64,000 nt of DNA, taken from Prorocentrum cordatum (taxonomy: Eukaryota > Sar > Dinophyceae > Prorocentrales > Prorocentraceae). Below are positions 23,401 to 33,164 of this stretch, piece by piece. Numbering within the stretch: position 1 is the first letter of the stretch; every line of letters starts with the position of its first letter. The translations under genes and the position numbers were made by a program. Under the pieces are notes generated by a model that had not been told where the DNA came from, did not search any database, and was given only the letters and a program-made list of their open reading frames with translations. Where the stretch lies: NCBI GenBank assembly GCA_963575745.1, contig CAUYUJ010001484.1:16001-80000 (forward strand), in the 5' to 3' direction.

Positions 23401-24045
23401 CAGAGGCCTACCATCAGCATTAACGTCTCTGTCGGTTTTCCGCGTGGCATCCCTGAGTCTTAATGGAGTTTCGTCGTACCCAACGCTGTCCACGAACTGC
23501 AGGGCTCTGATAGATGTGTTGGCTACAGCTGCCTGTCCGAACAATCGGCGGCGGAACCGATCCAGATGCCAAGTCGCGGCGCACAGCTTCTTGGTCGATT
23601 CCTCGAGACACTTTCCACTAACGCCGACCGCCTTCGACCTGATGTTTATAGTTGAAGCTGCGATACTAAAGTCCAGCGTATTGAAATTAAGGTCAGCGAC
23701 TCTGCGAATGTCTCCACCACTCTCCGCTCCCCAATCGCCCTGCTGCCTGCAACGTGCCAACAAGTTCCCGACGTGGTCGATGAGCGGCGGCTGCAAAAGG
23801 AACGAGCCTCCCGAGAAGCTCTGCTTGATCACAAGGCGTGGCACCGCACACTGCTCTGAAAACAACTTCTCCTGCTTCGCCAACTCTCTACGCTGGCGCT
23901 TGCTCTCCGCCGCGGCCGCCCTCGCAACGACGAGATCGCCGCCGCGCCTGTCGCCCAACCTGGGCGCTATATCCATGCGCGCGGGGGCGACGAGGCTTCG
24001 AAGCCGCAACGAACCAAAACGGCGAGGACCCCAACAAAAGTGCAA
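20410..24045 (-). CDS. Large intronless ORF; candidate RNase H-fold (transposase-like) protein
   Basis: An uninterrupted frame of 1211 codons; the natural start is Met24 (MDIAPRLGDRR). The N terminus is basic and Ala-rich. Around residues 188-199 is VGYDETPLRLRD and at 301-312 VATVDRHPSNLC, followed at about 331-340 by LLFKCEQHML. A D(E)...D...N/H...C-x2-H order on alternating hydrophobic strands is reminiscent of DDE/RNase H-fold transposases, but I cannot place the third acidic residue. Later parts include an Ala/Gly linker (about 540-560), a basic helical region, and GGGGAWHAFVRKQ near the C-terminal third, which resembles the start of an HMG-like helix. An intact 3.6-kb frame without introns is unusual for a dinoflagellate host gene. 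It fits a transposon gene or retrogene. It lies directly downstream of the 293-codon gene on the same strand. Confidence 0.6.
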   Translation of the reverse strand: MHFCWGPRRFGSLRLRSLVAPARMDIAPRLGDRRGGDLVVARAAAAESKRQRRELAKQEKLFSEQCAVPRLVIKQSFSGGSFLLQPPLIDHVGNLLARCRQQGDWGAESGGDIRRVADLNFNTLDFSIAASTINIRSKAVGVSGKCLEESTKKLCAATWHLDRFRRRLFGQAAVANTSIRALQFVDSVGYDETPLRLRDATRKTDRDVNADGRPLPKSVLDMLPPDLGSIPTKVFQTQQRFGMLFARGPPGDLQSYTIVIGRTTAQIQPLWRNTPGCIMAALRDTCAMSLTECQFKEFSRVATVDRHPSNLCVERRINRRTQRRFGNWKSLLFKCEQHMLQSARVLATWKFSPAITGMINVALSLDHQNHLAVFKQCMYEVLMHRCKVIDTPPSPEAMMRKRLILSWFVSKRSSSHIIVRGLLDLLASGDWNSRRLEIYVPPGTEYDEQSLFSTVASGIAKALVFKNFTVYQRKKWMGADEACCEFALPLLLGNVLVEAYTVFCDRLKGLPYRPDAHHPGGGAPAAAALGALLDAGALPDEEAMEARRDDAVIDPRGLAPIAVAAAEVARKRKVALDWLTDRSRTSPCSQVVVLKMILSILQTMQAEELYIGSKKWERREEAKAARLARQPNTGKLLRTYAVLVHAEGEIEARALKRMRTLLFEHRIWILLRDEDMTNDLKAAAFTSLSSAGAYIEDLIAGPHSQPPWTLFLVLAHPELADAIQQTPTCQLDRWSRKFLERNDLRTDEAKMKLLVHAILISTNTDHLEVSNAHIRRIVKKHVQCRQSDPIGLGTKWIASCIRKWSTASGDSVGSGADTEGTDEHNPGGPKRRGGGGAWHAFVRKQRSNDLAEVGRLYQALKNTVGSEVMEQCIAEGKAATERRKKGEPGFGMKRSKVDRMQEQRYLVGKLSGVDPESAVEKLVSDAQTYSYDVAETMLLTNRLRSARNAMRRDEEAKDSRDIAAFEADAAQARRDELASQLPETAHHVSGLRVVPGPIHGMRVMEVDVGAAAADATELIQYMNDMKFHQKNFMASLSNHWNFLHRTMRDEVEDAAKSSDEEEEHRHGCCWGLGVCICSDAGVQLWRFRNSVLLAMKAMCPRSGCNRRQLLKDGHIVLRFESSLADGADDALADFWGLDTDVRYWHVSSQSLAPFTPRVQEMIVASDEDALGANRRGDEIALKVGRANWGAGACGWGPELQSHILFHGTPGA

Positions 24046-24796
24046 CTGGCCCCTCGCCGTCCAGACCGCAGGGGCGGGGGGTTCGGGGGGCGATGAAACA
24101 ACCCCCGAATGGGAATGGTGGGTGGTGGAAGAGAGAAAAACCCAATATGCGTGAGAACAGTTCGCCCAAGGGGGTGGCGAGGGTACGGTAATTGGAACCC
24201 CCTAAGGTGCCCCAAGGTGGCCCCGCGATCACCCTCACCAAGGAGCAGTGAGATGGCTTCCAAGATTGCTCAACACTCAGGGCAGACGGGGGCGGGCCAA
24301 TACATCTCCCGAAATAGCCCCGAGAGGGACCAACATGGTAGTGTGCAAGATTGCCCCAAGAGCTTCTTCCAAGCAGCCCATCATGGGCATCGTTTCTGGA
24401 CGGGCTGGCACGCGAAGCGTTTCGGATGAATCATGCAATATTGGAGGGGTGCGTATACAATCCAGGAACACGGGGAACAGGTAGGCACGCAATCCAATCC
24501 GATTCAAGCACGCTGGGAAGACTCTTGACAACGGATTCAGCATGCGGGGGCATGGGGTGGATGGGCACCCAACGCAATGCAATCCAACCCAACGATCTCA
24601 TATCACGAGCGCGATGTAAGGATACAAGGCCCTGGGCCCTGGGCCAGCAACTCCGCAACGGACTTTCCAGAACAATAGAATGGCAATGGGCGGGCCCACA
24701 TGGCAGGATGCACGGGCCTTGCGATGGCCAGGGGCGGGCCGAAACAGGCAATGATGCACGGCTGCCTCTGGGCTTGTTTTCGGCGCGGCCGATCGC

Positions 24797-25678
24797 CTAG
24801 AACGGCCCCTCGGGCTCGCTGTCTGAGTCTGCGCTCTTCGGGCGCTCGCACGAAAGGATTGCTTGAGCGTGGGCCGACTGTTTTGCTTCGGACCTGGCCA
24901 GAACTCGCGCTATCTTATCTGGATTGTAACTCACATGCTGCTCTCGCGAGAGCGTCGGCCCAACCTTCAACCACGCAATGAGCTCACCGACGCAACGGCC
25001 CTGACCAGGATTAGAAAGGAGTCGCTTACCTTTTGGCGACGTCGCTGTCCTCGAGCGGCGGCACAGGCCTCCATGAAAGAAACACGTTGCTTCAAAGCGA
25101 CCTCCACGACTTGCATAGTAAGTGATCTTGCCTGGCGCATTTGATGGCCCAACGTCGACGTTGAACGAGGTCGATGGCGCTGCTGGTGCTGGTGCTGGTG
25201 GTGCTGGTGCCGCCGAAGAGGGTTGCCCTGGCGACGAGGTCGATGGCGCTGCTGGTGCTGATGGTGCTGGTGCCGCCGAAGAGGATTGCCCTGGTGAGGC
25301 TGTCGTCGCTGCTGCTGGTGAGGCTGTCGCCGATGAGGTCGCTAGTGCTGCTGGTAATGGCGCTGTTGCCGCCGATGGGGAGGCTGCTGGTGCCGCCGAA
25401 GAGGATTGCCCTGAGCTGTCGTCGCTGCTGGTGATGCTGATGACGCTCATGCTGCTGGAAGAATCCGAAGGTGCGCCCTGTCGGGCTGCTGCCGTCTGGG
25501 ATTGGTTGTCTGCCGTTGCTGTCTGGGCCGCGTTGTCAGGGGGTACCCAGCGGCCTTCCCGAGTCCAGTAGCCTGATTTGTCCAGCGAACGCATGTTGAG
25601 GTCTCCGTAGTGCCCCCACAAAGCAACATCATCTGAGCTGGCTTCACATTGTTCTTGGTCAGCTTCTGGGCGTATCAT
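24797..25678 (-). CDS. C-x2-H-x3-C domain protein, family member B
   Basis: A 293-codon ORF that aligns end to end with 5025-5888. Conserved: ALWGHYGDLNMRSLDKSGY near the N terminus, GPSNAPGKITYY, GGRFEATCFFHGGLCRR, SPKGKRLLSNPGQGRCVG, ELIAWL and a tail ending SEPEGPF. The Ala/Pro/Ser linker (about residues 55-170) holds extra SSPGQ(S/P)SSAAPAP units compared with copy A. The reading frame is intact, so both copies may be expressed. The minisatellite and AT-rich segment immediately 5' are candidates for its promoter or leader. Function unknown; a zinc-binding DNA- or RNA-associated protein is the simplest guess. Confidence 0.65.
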   Translation of the reverse strand: MIRPEADQEQCEASSDDVALWGHYGDLNMRSLDKSGYWTREGRWVPPDNAAQTATADNQSQTAAARQGAPSDSSSSMSVISITSSDDSSGQSSSAAPAASPSAATAPLPAALATSSATASPAAATTASPGQSSSAAPAPSAPAAPSTSSPGQPSSAAPAPPAPAPAAPSTSFNVDVGPSNAPGKITYYASRGGRFEATCFFHGGLCRRSRTATSPKGKRLLSNPGQGRCVGELIAWLKVGPTLSREQHVSYNPDKIARVLARSEAKQSAHAQAILSCERPKSADSDSEPEGPF

Positions 25679-25714
25679 CGGTGGGTTAAATGTCAGAAGC
25701 GCCTGTCGTGACGG

Positions 25715-25840
25715 GCGTCGGGAAGGGCCCGTCGGGAAGGGCAGTCGGGGAGGGCCCGTCGGGAAGGGCCGTCGGGAAGGGTTCGATCCAAAACAGCAAG
25801 TGACGGGAAAGGCCGTCGGAACAGGCCGTCGGGGAGGGTG
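25715..25840. repeat. GGGAAGGGCCCGTC minisatellite in unit B leader
   Basis: Same 13-14-bp units as at 5921-6050, with a variant GGGCAGTCGGGGAGG unit. Array lengths differ between the two units. Confidence 0.7.
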
Positions 25841-26272
25841 ACGGGGGATTGTCCTACCCCCCTGGCGGCTCCCCCCTGGGGATGCTGGAACCAGCGCATC
25901 GCTCGAGACATCCTCGCGATCTGCTGGGCGCGTTTATATTGTAGGTGGCTACGCAATGCCATGTTATGGTATTGTGTTGTGGTATGCCATGGTATGTTAC
26001 ATATCCTACGGTGTTAGGAAACGCTATGCCATGCTATTGTTTAGGTGATGATGATATGATGTTTCTATTGGCCGTGCTATGCCGTGTACCGCTATCATGA
26101 GTAGATGCGGCCCTGGTGCATCGATCAGATAATTGAGTTTTACAAAAGGATTTTTTGATAATTCCAAAAGTATTTTTGGAGTATTTTAACATAAGTGTCC
26201 AAAGTGCATTCTGGGAGTATTTTTGGGATATTTTCAGCTTTTCAGTATTTTGCAGAACTGAGCGGATCGGAA

Positions 26273-29015
26273 CTATATAAATCTAGTCCCCGTAGCAAGT
26301 GACATCATACAAATCTTCAACAATGGCAATTGAAGGTAACTGGAAGCTGCTCGACCTTTTGCGACGGCCAAACAGAAGGGCAGATTGTCCACCAGCGCCA
26401 GCACACGTCTCCCAAGACAGGCTGAGGACCTCAAGAGGTGCATGTACGCAACCACCAGGGCGTCGGCCTCCAGACCCAAGATGCCACGGCCCTCCTGGAC
26501 CTGAGTAGCGACGACCCCCCATCCAAGCTTTGGCGTCCAAGAGCCCCGCGGGAACCTCGTCGAACCCCATCTGCTTCTTCAAAGAGCCCTCGATGTCCAG
26601 GTCCCCCTTGGCCTCCTGGAAGCCCTTGACGCCCTCGCACGGGCCCTCGAAGACCTCCGGCGAGCCAAGGGCAGCGTCCTGGTAGGTGTCCTGGGACATG
26701 TCCGGCACGCATGGCGAAGCCGTCGCGGTAGAATCTGGGGGCGATTCCGACGGCAGCCCGGGAGGCCAGGCAGCGGAGGTGGGTGGGAGGAGCGCTCTGT
26801 CTCTCGCACGCGCTCCGCCGGCGACTCGGTAGCGCCAGCGCTCGCACTGCCGCCCGCCACAGGCGATGAGGTCTACGGGCGCCTGACGCCGGCACACCCC
26901 GAGGCCCTCTTCACTGGCGTCGCTGGCGACCAGCCTCGAAGCCCACGGAGCCGTCAGATCGGCCACCAGGAGCGGCAGCAGGCAGCGCGCCCGCCAGAGC
27001 TCCGCGCGGACCGCCGGCCACAGCGTCTGCACCTCCGCGCCCGTCGAGGCGATGAAGGCGTAGGTGGAGTTGAGCAGCCCGAGCGCCTCGCGCCTGACCA
27101 TGGACGCCCAGGTCAGGTGGCCGACGAGGACGCGGACCAAATGTCCCGAGGCGCGACCGCGGCGCAGGAGCTCCTCGATGGCGTAGCGGAGCCTCCACAC
27201 CATGCGCCCCTTGATGGCCAGCCAGCGCCCACGCCGCAGCTCCATGCCCAAGAAGCTGCAGCTGTCCGCGGCCTGCTCGGGCGCGCGCGCCCGCAGCCCG
27301 ACGCCCTCCAGCTCCACCGCGACGCCGGCGAGGGCCCGGTCCGCCTCGGCCTCGACCGAGCTGACCGCCAGGTAGTTGTCGACATACCCGGCGACGGCCG
27401 CCTGCCCCTCGGGCCAGATCACCACGCTGGGCAGCCCATCCTCGATGACGAGCTGGCGGGGCACCCCCGCCCGCTCGATGCCCGCCCGGAGCGACAGCTG
27501 GCACATGTGCAAGGCCCACGAGAAGCCCATGGGCAACACGACGAGGCAAGCCTGCACACGCTCCGTCGGCGGGAGCCCAGCGACGCCCCGAGCCTCCAGA
27601 TGCCGACGAGCGATAGGCGGCAGCCGGAAGTAGTCCAGAGCCCGTCGGAAAGCTCCAGCCGATAGAACGCGTTGTCCACGTCCCCGGCTGCGACGACCAC
27701 CCGACCACCAGGCGCCTCCAGGTTGGCGAAGGCGGCTGCGCTCGGCAGCGCGGTGGCGGGCGGGTCGGCGAAATAGGCATTCGCTGTACGAGTGTCGAAA
27801 ATCAGTCTCAGACGGCCGCTATTCTTTGCCACGCAGAAGACTCCAACTGGCTTGATGCTGGGATCCTCCGCCTGGAAGCAGACCATCTTGCGCTTAAACA
27901 TCTCAGCAAGGAAGTCGCCGTAGGTGACGGGCGAGAAGGAGAGGTGCGGGTCGACGCACGGCCCGCGGGGGCAGACCTGCTGCAGGAGGGCATCAGCCTC
28001 ACCTCGGTCACGCAGCATGCTCGAGCTCCAAGCCCTGAGCCACTGAGCGTCCGGGCCAGCAACGACGTCCGTGATGGGGACGGGATCTTCGCCAACATCC
28101 GGCCACGAGATCAAATCCCGCGAGTGGGGCCGCCGCGGCCCCCCCGAGCTGTAAAGCGGGGAGCCGTCGAGGAGCTCACTGAGAGCTCCGTCATCAAAAC
28201 CTTCGCCAACGGGGAGCGACTCCAGGCTGGCGAACGCGGACTGGACGTGCTCGAGCGACGCCCGCTGATCTTCGGCAAGTCCGACGGCCGACGGCTGGGC
28301 CCCAGGAGCGCACACAGCATTCATGACATCGATCGCATCATTGGCCCAGTCGCGCCCGTGCTCGGATGCGCCTCGGCGGCGACGAGCGCGACGACTGCGT
28401 CCGAAAGGTGGGTCCTCGCCCGGCCCCGCCAGATAGGGCAGCGGGAAGAGATCTCGCTGACGCTCTCCAGCATGAGCAGAGCGAAGGGGAGAAGGTGACT
28501 GGCCTGCAGCAGGGGCGGCGCCAGCCAATTGGCAGGCTGGGGGGGGCGGGCGCCCATCTCCGCCCCCCGCTCCGAGGTCACTTATCATTCTCGCCAAAGC
28601 CCTCGCCGTCGTTGCCCTTCTTCTTGCCTTTGCCTGACTTTCGGGGCAACACGCGCTCCGCTCCGGCTTTTCTCTGCTTCATGCGGTAAGCATTCTGCCT
28701 GGACATCTCGTCCTTGCAGAACTCCTGTAGCGCCGGGACGACGCACACGTTGCCGCAGCGCTGGTCCGTCCCCAACATCTCGTGGCCGTTCTCGTTCGGC
28801 GTGTCCACGGCCGGCGCGAGCCTGTCGCGGTACCGTTCCCTCTGGAGCTGCACCGCCCGCGCCAACATCTCGCCTGAGGCGAGATTCGCCACATTCAGCT
28901 GGACGTACACCACCATCCGCTCTAGAATACGGCAGGCTCTATCGTGCTCCTCGACGCCAGGCTCATCACCAGCGAACCGCGTCTCTAAGAGCCATCTGGA
29001 GCATCTTGAGGTCAC
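26273..29015 (-). pseudogene. Degenerate RT/RNase H retroelement (YVDN type)
   Basis: Pieces in three frames form one polyprotein. 29015-28578 encodes an upstream helical domain (EHDRACRILERMV, LNVANLASGEMLAR, YRDRLAPAV) and a basic tail. 28597-27640 encodes the RT palm start (GVFCVAKNSGRLRLIFDTR, then AGDVDNAFYRLEL). 27635-26470 continues with DYFRLPPI, VLPMGFSWALHMCQ, the catalytic GYVDNYLAV in place of YxDD, FLGMELRRGRW, and the RNase H start VASDASEEGLGV. 26479-26273 gives the rest of RNase H (EADALVVAYMHLLRSS, VLALVDNLPFCLAVAKGR). Frameshifts fall near 28590, 27635 and 26470. The RNase H end is missing at 26273, where the 2-kb unit begins. A functional protein is not encoded. Confidence 0.85.
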
Positions 29016-29243
29016 GTCGGTCCTTCTTGGAGCGCTCTTGTGCTGTCTTGGGGGTCTCTGGGACGTCTCCGATGACCCCCTCTGATCGCCCTAGGCGTGC
29101 GGGGAAGGCTTGGCAAAACGCCCTGCGACGAGGCTTGGGGGGCCGCTTCGAGGCCAGTCCAGAGGGTCCCAAAGCCCCAGATCCCGGGAGTCCGGTTTTG
29201 GGGGGTCCCCCCCCCCCGGGCCTGCAAAAATAGAGGAAGAGGA

Positions 29244-30314
29244 ATACATATACACATACATACATACATACATACCTACCTACATACCTACCTACCTACC
29301 TACCTACCTACATACATACATACAGACACACATACATACATACATACATACATACATACATACACACACATACATACATACATACATACATACATACATA
29401 CGTACATACATACATACATACATACATACATACACACATACATACATACATACACACACATACATACATACATACATACATACATACATACATACATACA
29501 TACATACATACATACATACATACATGCATACATACGTACGTACGTACATACATACATACATACATACATACATACATACACACACAGGCAGGCAGACAGA
29601 CAGACAGACAGACAGACATACGTACATACATACATACATGCGTTCATACATACATACATGCATACATACATACATACATGCCTGCATGCATACATACATA
29701 CATGCATGCATGAATGCATGCATACATACATACATACATACCTGCATACATGCAGACATGCAGACAGGCATACCTACATACATACATACATACATACATA
29801 CATACATACATACATACATACATACATACATACATACATAACATACATTTACACATACATAGAGACATACATACATATATGCATGCATGCATGTATGCAT
29901 ATATGCATGCAGGCATAAATACATATATGTATGCATATATACATACATACGTACATGCATGCATGCATAGATGCATACATGCATAGATCCGTACATACAC
30001 ACATACATGCATGCATATATACATACCTGCGTACATATATACGTATATGCATACATATATGCATATGCATATACGTATACACATACATACACGTATACAC
30101 ATACGTATACATACACATGGTCATAAACATATCCATGTATATGTAAATGCATATACAAATATATACACATACGCATATACATATACATATGCATGTGAAT
30201 CTACATATACAGATACGTATACATATACATGTACATATATATACACATATACATATACATATACATATGTCTATACAAATTCATATACCTATACATATGC
30301 ATATACGTATACAA

Positions 30315-30346
<32 letters not shown>

Positions 30347-30352
30347 GCATGG
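29244..30352. repeat. 1.1-kb (ACAT)n microsatellite grading into (ACATAT)n
   Basis: From about 29244 to 29850 the unit is ACAT with TACC, GCAT, CAGA and ACGT variants. From 29850 to 30352 it grades into ACATAT/GCATAT hexamers. Open frames encoding Tyr-Ile-His-Thr or Met-Tyr-Val-Cys repeats on both strands come from the tetramer and are not genes. Confidence 0.95.
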
Positions 30353-30359
30353 ATGCCGT

Positions 30360-30930
30360 GCCTGTGTGCGTGTGCACATGAGGCTCTCTTGAATGTAGTC
30401 TGTGTCCAGGGCCTCTTGGAGGCCTCTTGGAGGCACAGAAAATCTATGGATGTGGCCTTTCTGGGCCTTCTTGCGGGTACTCGTTGGGGCCTCTGGGGCA
30501 ATTCCACTCCCATTCATTCTGCTGCTCCTCCCGCTCCTGCCATGCTCCTCCCATGCCTTCCATGCCCCTATTCCTGCCACTCCTTGTGGTCCTCATACTC
30601 CTCTCTTTCCTTCCACTCCAGTTCCTGCTGCTGCTGCTGCTTCTGCTGCTCGTCCCCGTCCTCCTCCTTCATCATCCTTCTTCTCCTCCTGCTCGCCCAC
30701 CTGCTCACCCACCACCTCCTCCTCCTCCTCCGGCGTACGCTGGTCCCCTTTCCAAATTGCGCATAACACGACGGGGCCTTTCTGTTGGAGCTCCAGGTCG
30801 GCCATGGCACGCGCCCGCGTATAAAGAAAAACCAGCATCGTGGGAAGGGATGCGAGGGATAGGATGTCAGATGTGGCGCGAGCGCACCAAGCCTGCCCCC
30901 TCCCCCTTCGCCTCCCCCCACCCGCTGGCT
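30360..30930. other. Gene-free triplet-rich region
   Basis: GGAGGCCTCTT is directly repeated near 30410-30435. CTC/CTG/TGC triplets dominate 30590-30735. I see no gene. Confidence 0.4.
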
Positions 30931-31105
30931 ACACGAAAGAGCGACCCTAGGTATGCCTGACCTTGGGTGAGCGGCTTCTCGGAGGCCGCGGGGGGGGGGG
31001 GGCGGGGGGGGAGCCAAACACGAGCGCGCAAGACGCCAGTGCCGCCTTGCGTTCGGCGATCGGGGGACCCCACTGGGCCCGCACCAAAGGTCATTCTGGC
31101 GAAGA
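30930..31105 (+). mobile_element. Diverged copy of TIR element family 1
   Basis: The order of landmarks (GCGACCCTAGG, ACCTTGGGTGAGCG, a G run, GAGCCAAACACGAGCGCGCA, TTCGGCGATCGGGGG, GGGCCCGCACCAAAGGTCA) matches the element at 49745-49925. Its end lies directly against the (CTC)n tract at 31107. Confidence 0.55.
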
Positions 31106-31106
31106 G

Positions 31107-31166
31107 CTCCTCCTCCTCCTCCTCCTCCTCCTCCTCCTCCTCCTCCTCCTCCTCCTCCTCCTCCTC
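31107..31166. repeat. (CTC)n triplet tract
   Basis: About 20 CTC units. Reading frames through it give polySer, polyLeu or polyGlu. Confidence 0.95.
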
Positions 31167-31369
31167 CACTCTAACGCCTCGTCGAACCCGGCCCTCCGCG
31201 ATTGCGAGGCCGCCGAGGCCTTCCCCCCCCCCCCACCCCACCGCCAAGGGCCCCCCCAGCGGCTCCGGCCGGCCCCGACGCGGCAGGCCCGCCCGGGCGC
31301 AGAGCTCCCCCGCGCGCGCGAAGCAGCGAGCGGCCTCGCCCGAGGGACGACGGCCGACACGCCGGCGAC

Positions 31370-31610
31370 CACCACGACGGCGGCGGCGGCGGCGGCGGCG
31401 GCGACCACGACGGCGACGGCGGCGACCACCACGGCAACGTCAGCGGCGACGGCCAGCACAACAGCGACGGCGGCGGCGGCAACGACGGCCACCACGACCA
31501 CGGCGGCGGCGGCGGCGGCGCCGGCGGCGACGGCGACCACCACGACGGCGGCGGCGGCGGCGACGGCGACCACTGCGGCGGCGGCGGCGACGACGGCGAA
31601 GGCGATGAAG
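31370..31610. repeat. (CGG/GAC)n triplet-rich tract
   Basis: Perfect CGG runs alternate with CGACGGCGACCAC units. All six frames stay open and give Ala/Thr, Arg or Gly/Asp repeats, so openness has no coding value here. Confidence 0.85.
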
Positions 31611-31624
31611 ACCCCCGACGTGGA

Positions 31625-31960
31625 CCCCCCGAGGCCTCGGCCCCCGTCCCCAGAACCAGTTTTTCATCCTGCGTGGTTTTTTGGCGGCCCCAGGACTGGG
31701 CAAGGGCCCCCAGACGCCGAAAACGATGACAAGCCTCAGTTTTGATTCTTGCAATGACGACCACAGCGACGACTGCGGCGGCGGCGAAGGCGGCAAAGAC
31801 GACGCCTCCAGACATCCAGCGCTCTAATTGATTCGATGCGTGGACCCTCTCCAGTGGTCTGGACCACTTGCCTTGGGCCAGTTCTTCGTCCTGAGCCGCT
31901 ATGATTGACGGCCCTGGGGCCCGTTGAGAACCCCAGGAGGCCGAAAATAGCCATCAACCA
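31625..31960 (+). repeat. Two copies of the GGTCTCGACCC dispersed family
   Basis: Segments at about 31625-31740 and 31838-31958 follow the family order: CC(C/T)CCAG, a CCAG-(A/T)-TTTTTCATCCTG(C/A)G(T/C) motif, a GGCCCC run, AAGGGCCCCCAG and GGCCGAAAA. Better preserved copies are at 44086, 48003 and 62236. Confidence 0.5.
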
Positions 31961-32399
31961 GCCGCTCACATTTATTGGAGCCTCGCATCTCTGGGCTGGC
32001 GGCGAAGACGACGATCACGACCACCAAGGCCGTGCACGGCCACAGCAAAACCGACAGGCCGAAAGCAGCTTAGAAATGCGCAGCCACGCGGCAGCGGAAC
32101 AATAGCCCACCGACTGCGACGGGACCGACTGCGACCGAACCGTGAACATTCTTGACCACCCTCACATCCGAGGTTGCCCCCCCAAAAAAAACATCGCAAT
32201 AAATCACGCCCGGAGCCCTGGACCCCATCTTTCCGCGTCATTTCTCGAACCGGATCGATGTGTGAGGGTCCCAGGGCCCGAAACCGAGCGAAAACGCCCA
32301 ATGTGAAAAAATTGCAGCGCCAGGATCTCAGGGCACGTCGACGACCACGACGACGGCCGACGGCGGCGACGACCACGGCGGCGGCCGCAAGGTCCTCCG

Positions 32400-32550
32400 C
32401 GCCCCGATCGGCGAGGCGGTGCCTGCGGCCCTGGGCCCACAAGGCCCGAGCCTCGCAGGCCGCGGCGAGCAGCGCCGCGCACGCATCGTGGCCGCCGCGC
32501 ACGGCGAGCGTCAGCGGCCGCTCCTCGCCCACGGCCTCCGAGGGGCGCGA
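32400..32550 (-). pseudogene. Ankyrin-repeat coding fragment
   Basis: On the minus strand the frame reads EERPLTLAVRGGHDACAALLAAACEA, matching the ankyrin pattern -PL--A---GH---A-LL. It is immediately preceded on that strand by the (CTC/GAG)n tract at 32566-32690 and runs on into non-ankyrin sequence, so only one repeat survives. It may be an isolated exon of a spliced ankyrin gene or a relic. Confidence 0.5.
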
Positions 32551-32565
32551 AGGTCGTTGGGCTAC

Positions 32566-32690
32566 GGCCTCCTCCTCCTCCTCCCCCCCCCCCCCCTCCT
32601 CCTCCTCCCCCCTCCTCCTCCTCCTCCTCCGCCTCCTCCTCCTCCGCCTCCTCCTCCTCCTCTTCTTTCTCCTGCTTCTCCTCCTCATAA
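32566..32690. repeat. (CTC)n-rich tract
   Basis: CTC units interrupted by a C run and by CCG triplets, followed by TTCTC/TCATCA. It abuts the ankyrin fragment. Confidence 0.9.
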
Positions 32691-32699
32691 TCATCATCA

Positions 32700-33150
32700 G
32701 CATCATCCTTTCACGTTAGACCGACCTTAGCTGACGCTGTAGCGTTTGTGAAAAATGTGCACGCGGCTCGACCCAAGCACAAAAAGGAAACCTGGCGGGC
32801 GCCGCGGGCCAACTGGAAAAACGAGCCAAGGAAATCTTAGACAATTGAGCAGGCGCCAGCCAAGTCAATGAATACGTGCAGCTCTGGTACCCTAGTATCC
32901 TCTCCGCGACACCACTACCCCATGAAGTCCGCTGGCCCCCTTGTGGGGCCACCAGGCTGTAGGCCGGAGGTTCGCAGTTTCCTGTACCAGTTGCAGCTTC
33001 CAGTGTCCACTGTTACAGTTCTGCTTCTTGCTGCTTACTGTTCCTTGTTGACTTCTTGCTGCTAACTGTTCCTTGTTGATGGACCGCGCAAGGGGGAGAG
33101 GCCCAAAACAGGCATTTTTACCACGCCCAAAACGTATTGTCTGAATTGCT
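32700..33150. other. Gene-free spacer
   Basis: Contains TGCTGCTTACTGTTCCTTGT direct repeats at 33027-33080. No protein-like frame. Confidence 0.4.
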
Positions 33151-33164
33151 GGGGTGGATAAATA

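Larger units (their letters stand above)
24250..26262 (-). repeat. 2-kb dispersed unit, copy B
   Basis: Colinear copy of 4471-6487 in the same orientation. Differences are short indels in the Ser/Ala/Pro linker of the gene, in the GGGAAGGGCCC minisatellite and in the AT-rich leader. Its outer edge (26262) meets the point where the RT/RNase H pseudogene stops (26273), so insertion of this unit into the older retroelement would explain the truncation. Confidence 0.75.

Noticed and set aside
29244-30352. Long Tyr/His/Thr and Met-Tyr-Val-Cys repeat ORFs on both strands
   Set aside because: They follow from the ACAT tetramer, which is open in several frames; no non-repeat coding sequence attached.
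31091-31815. Ala/Val, Arg or Pro repeat ORFs
   Set aside because: Produced by CTC and CGG triplet tracts; all six frames are open.
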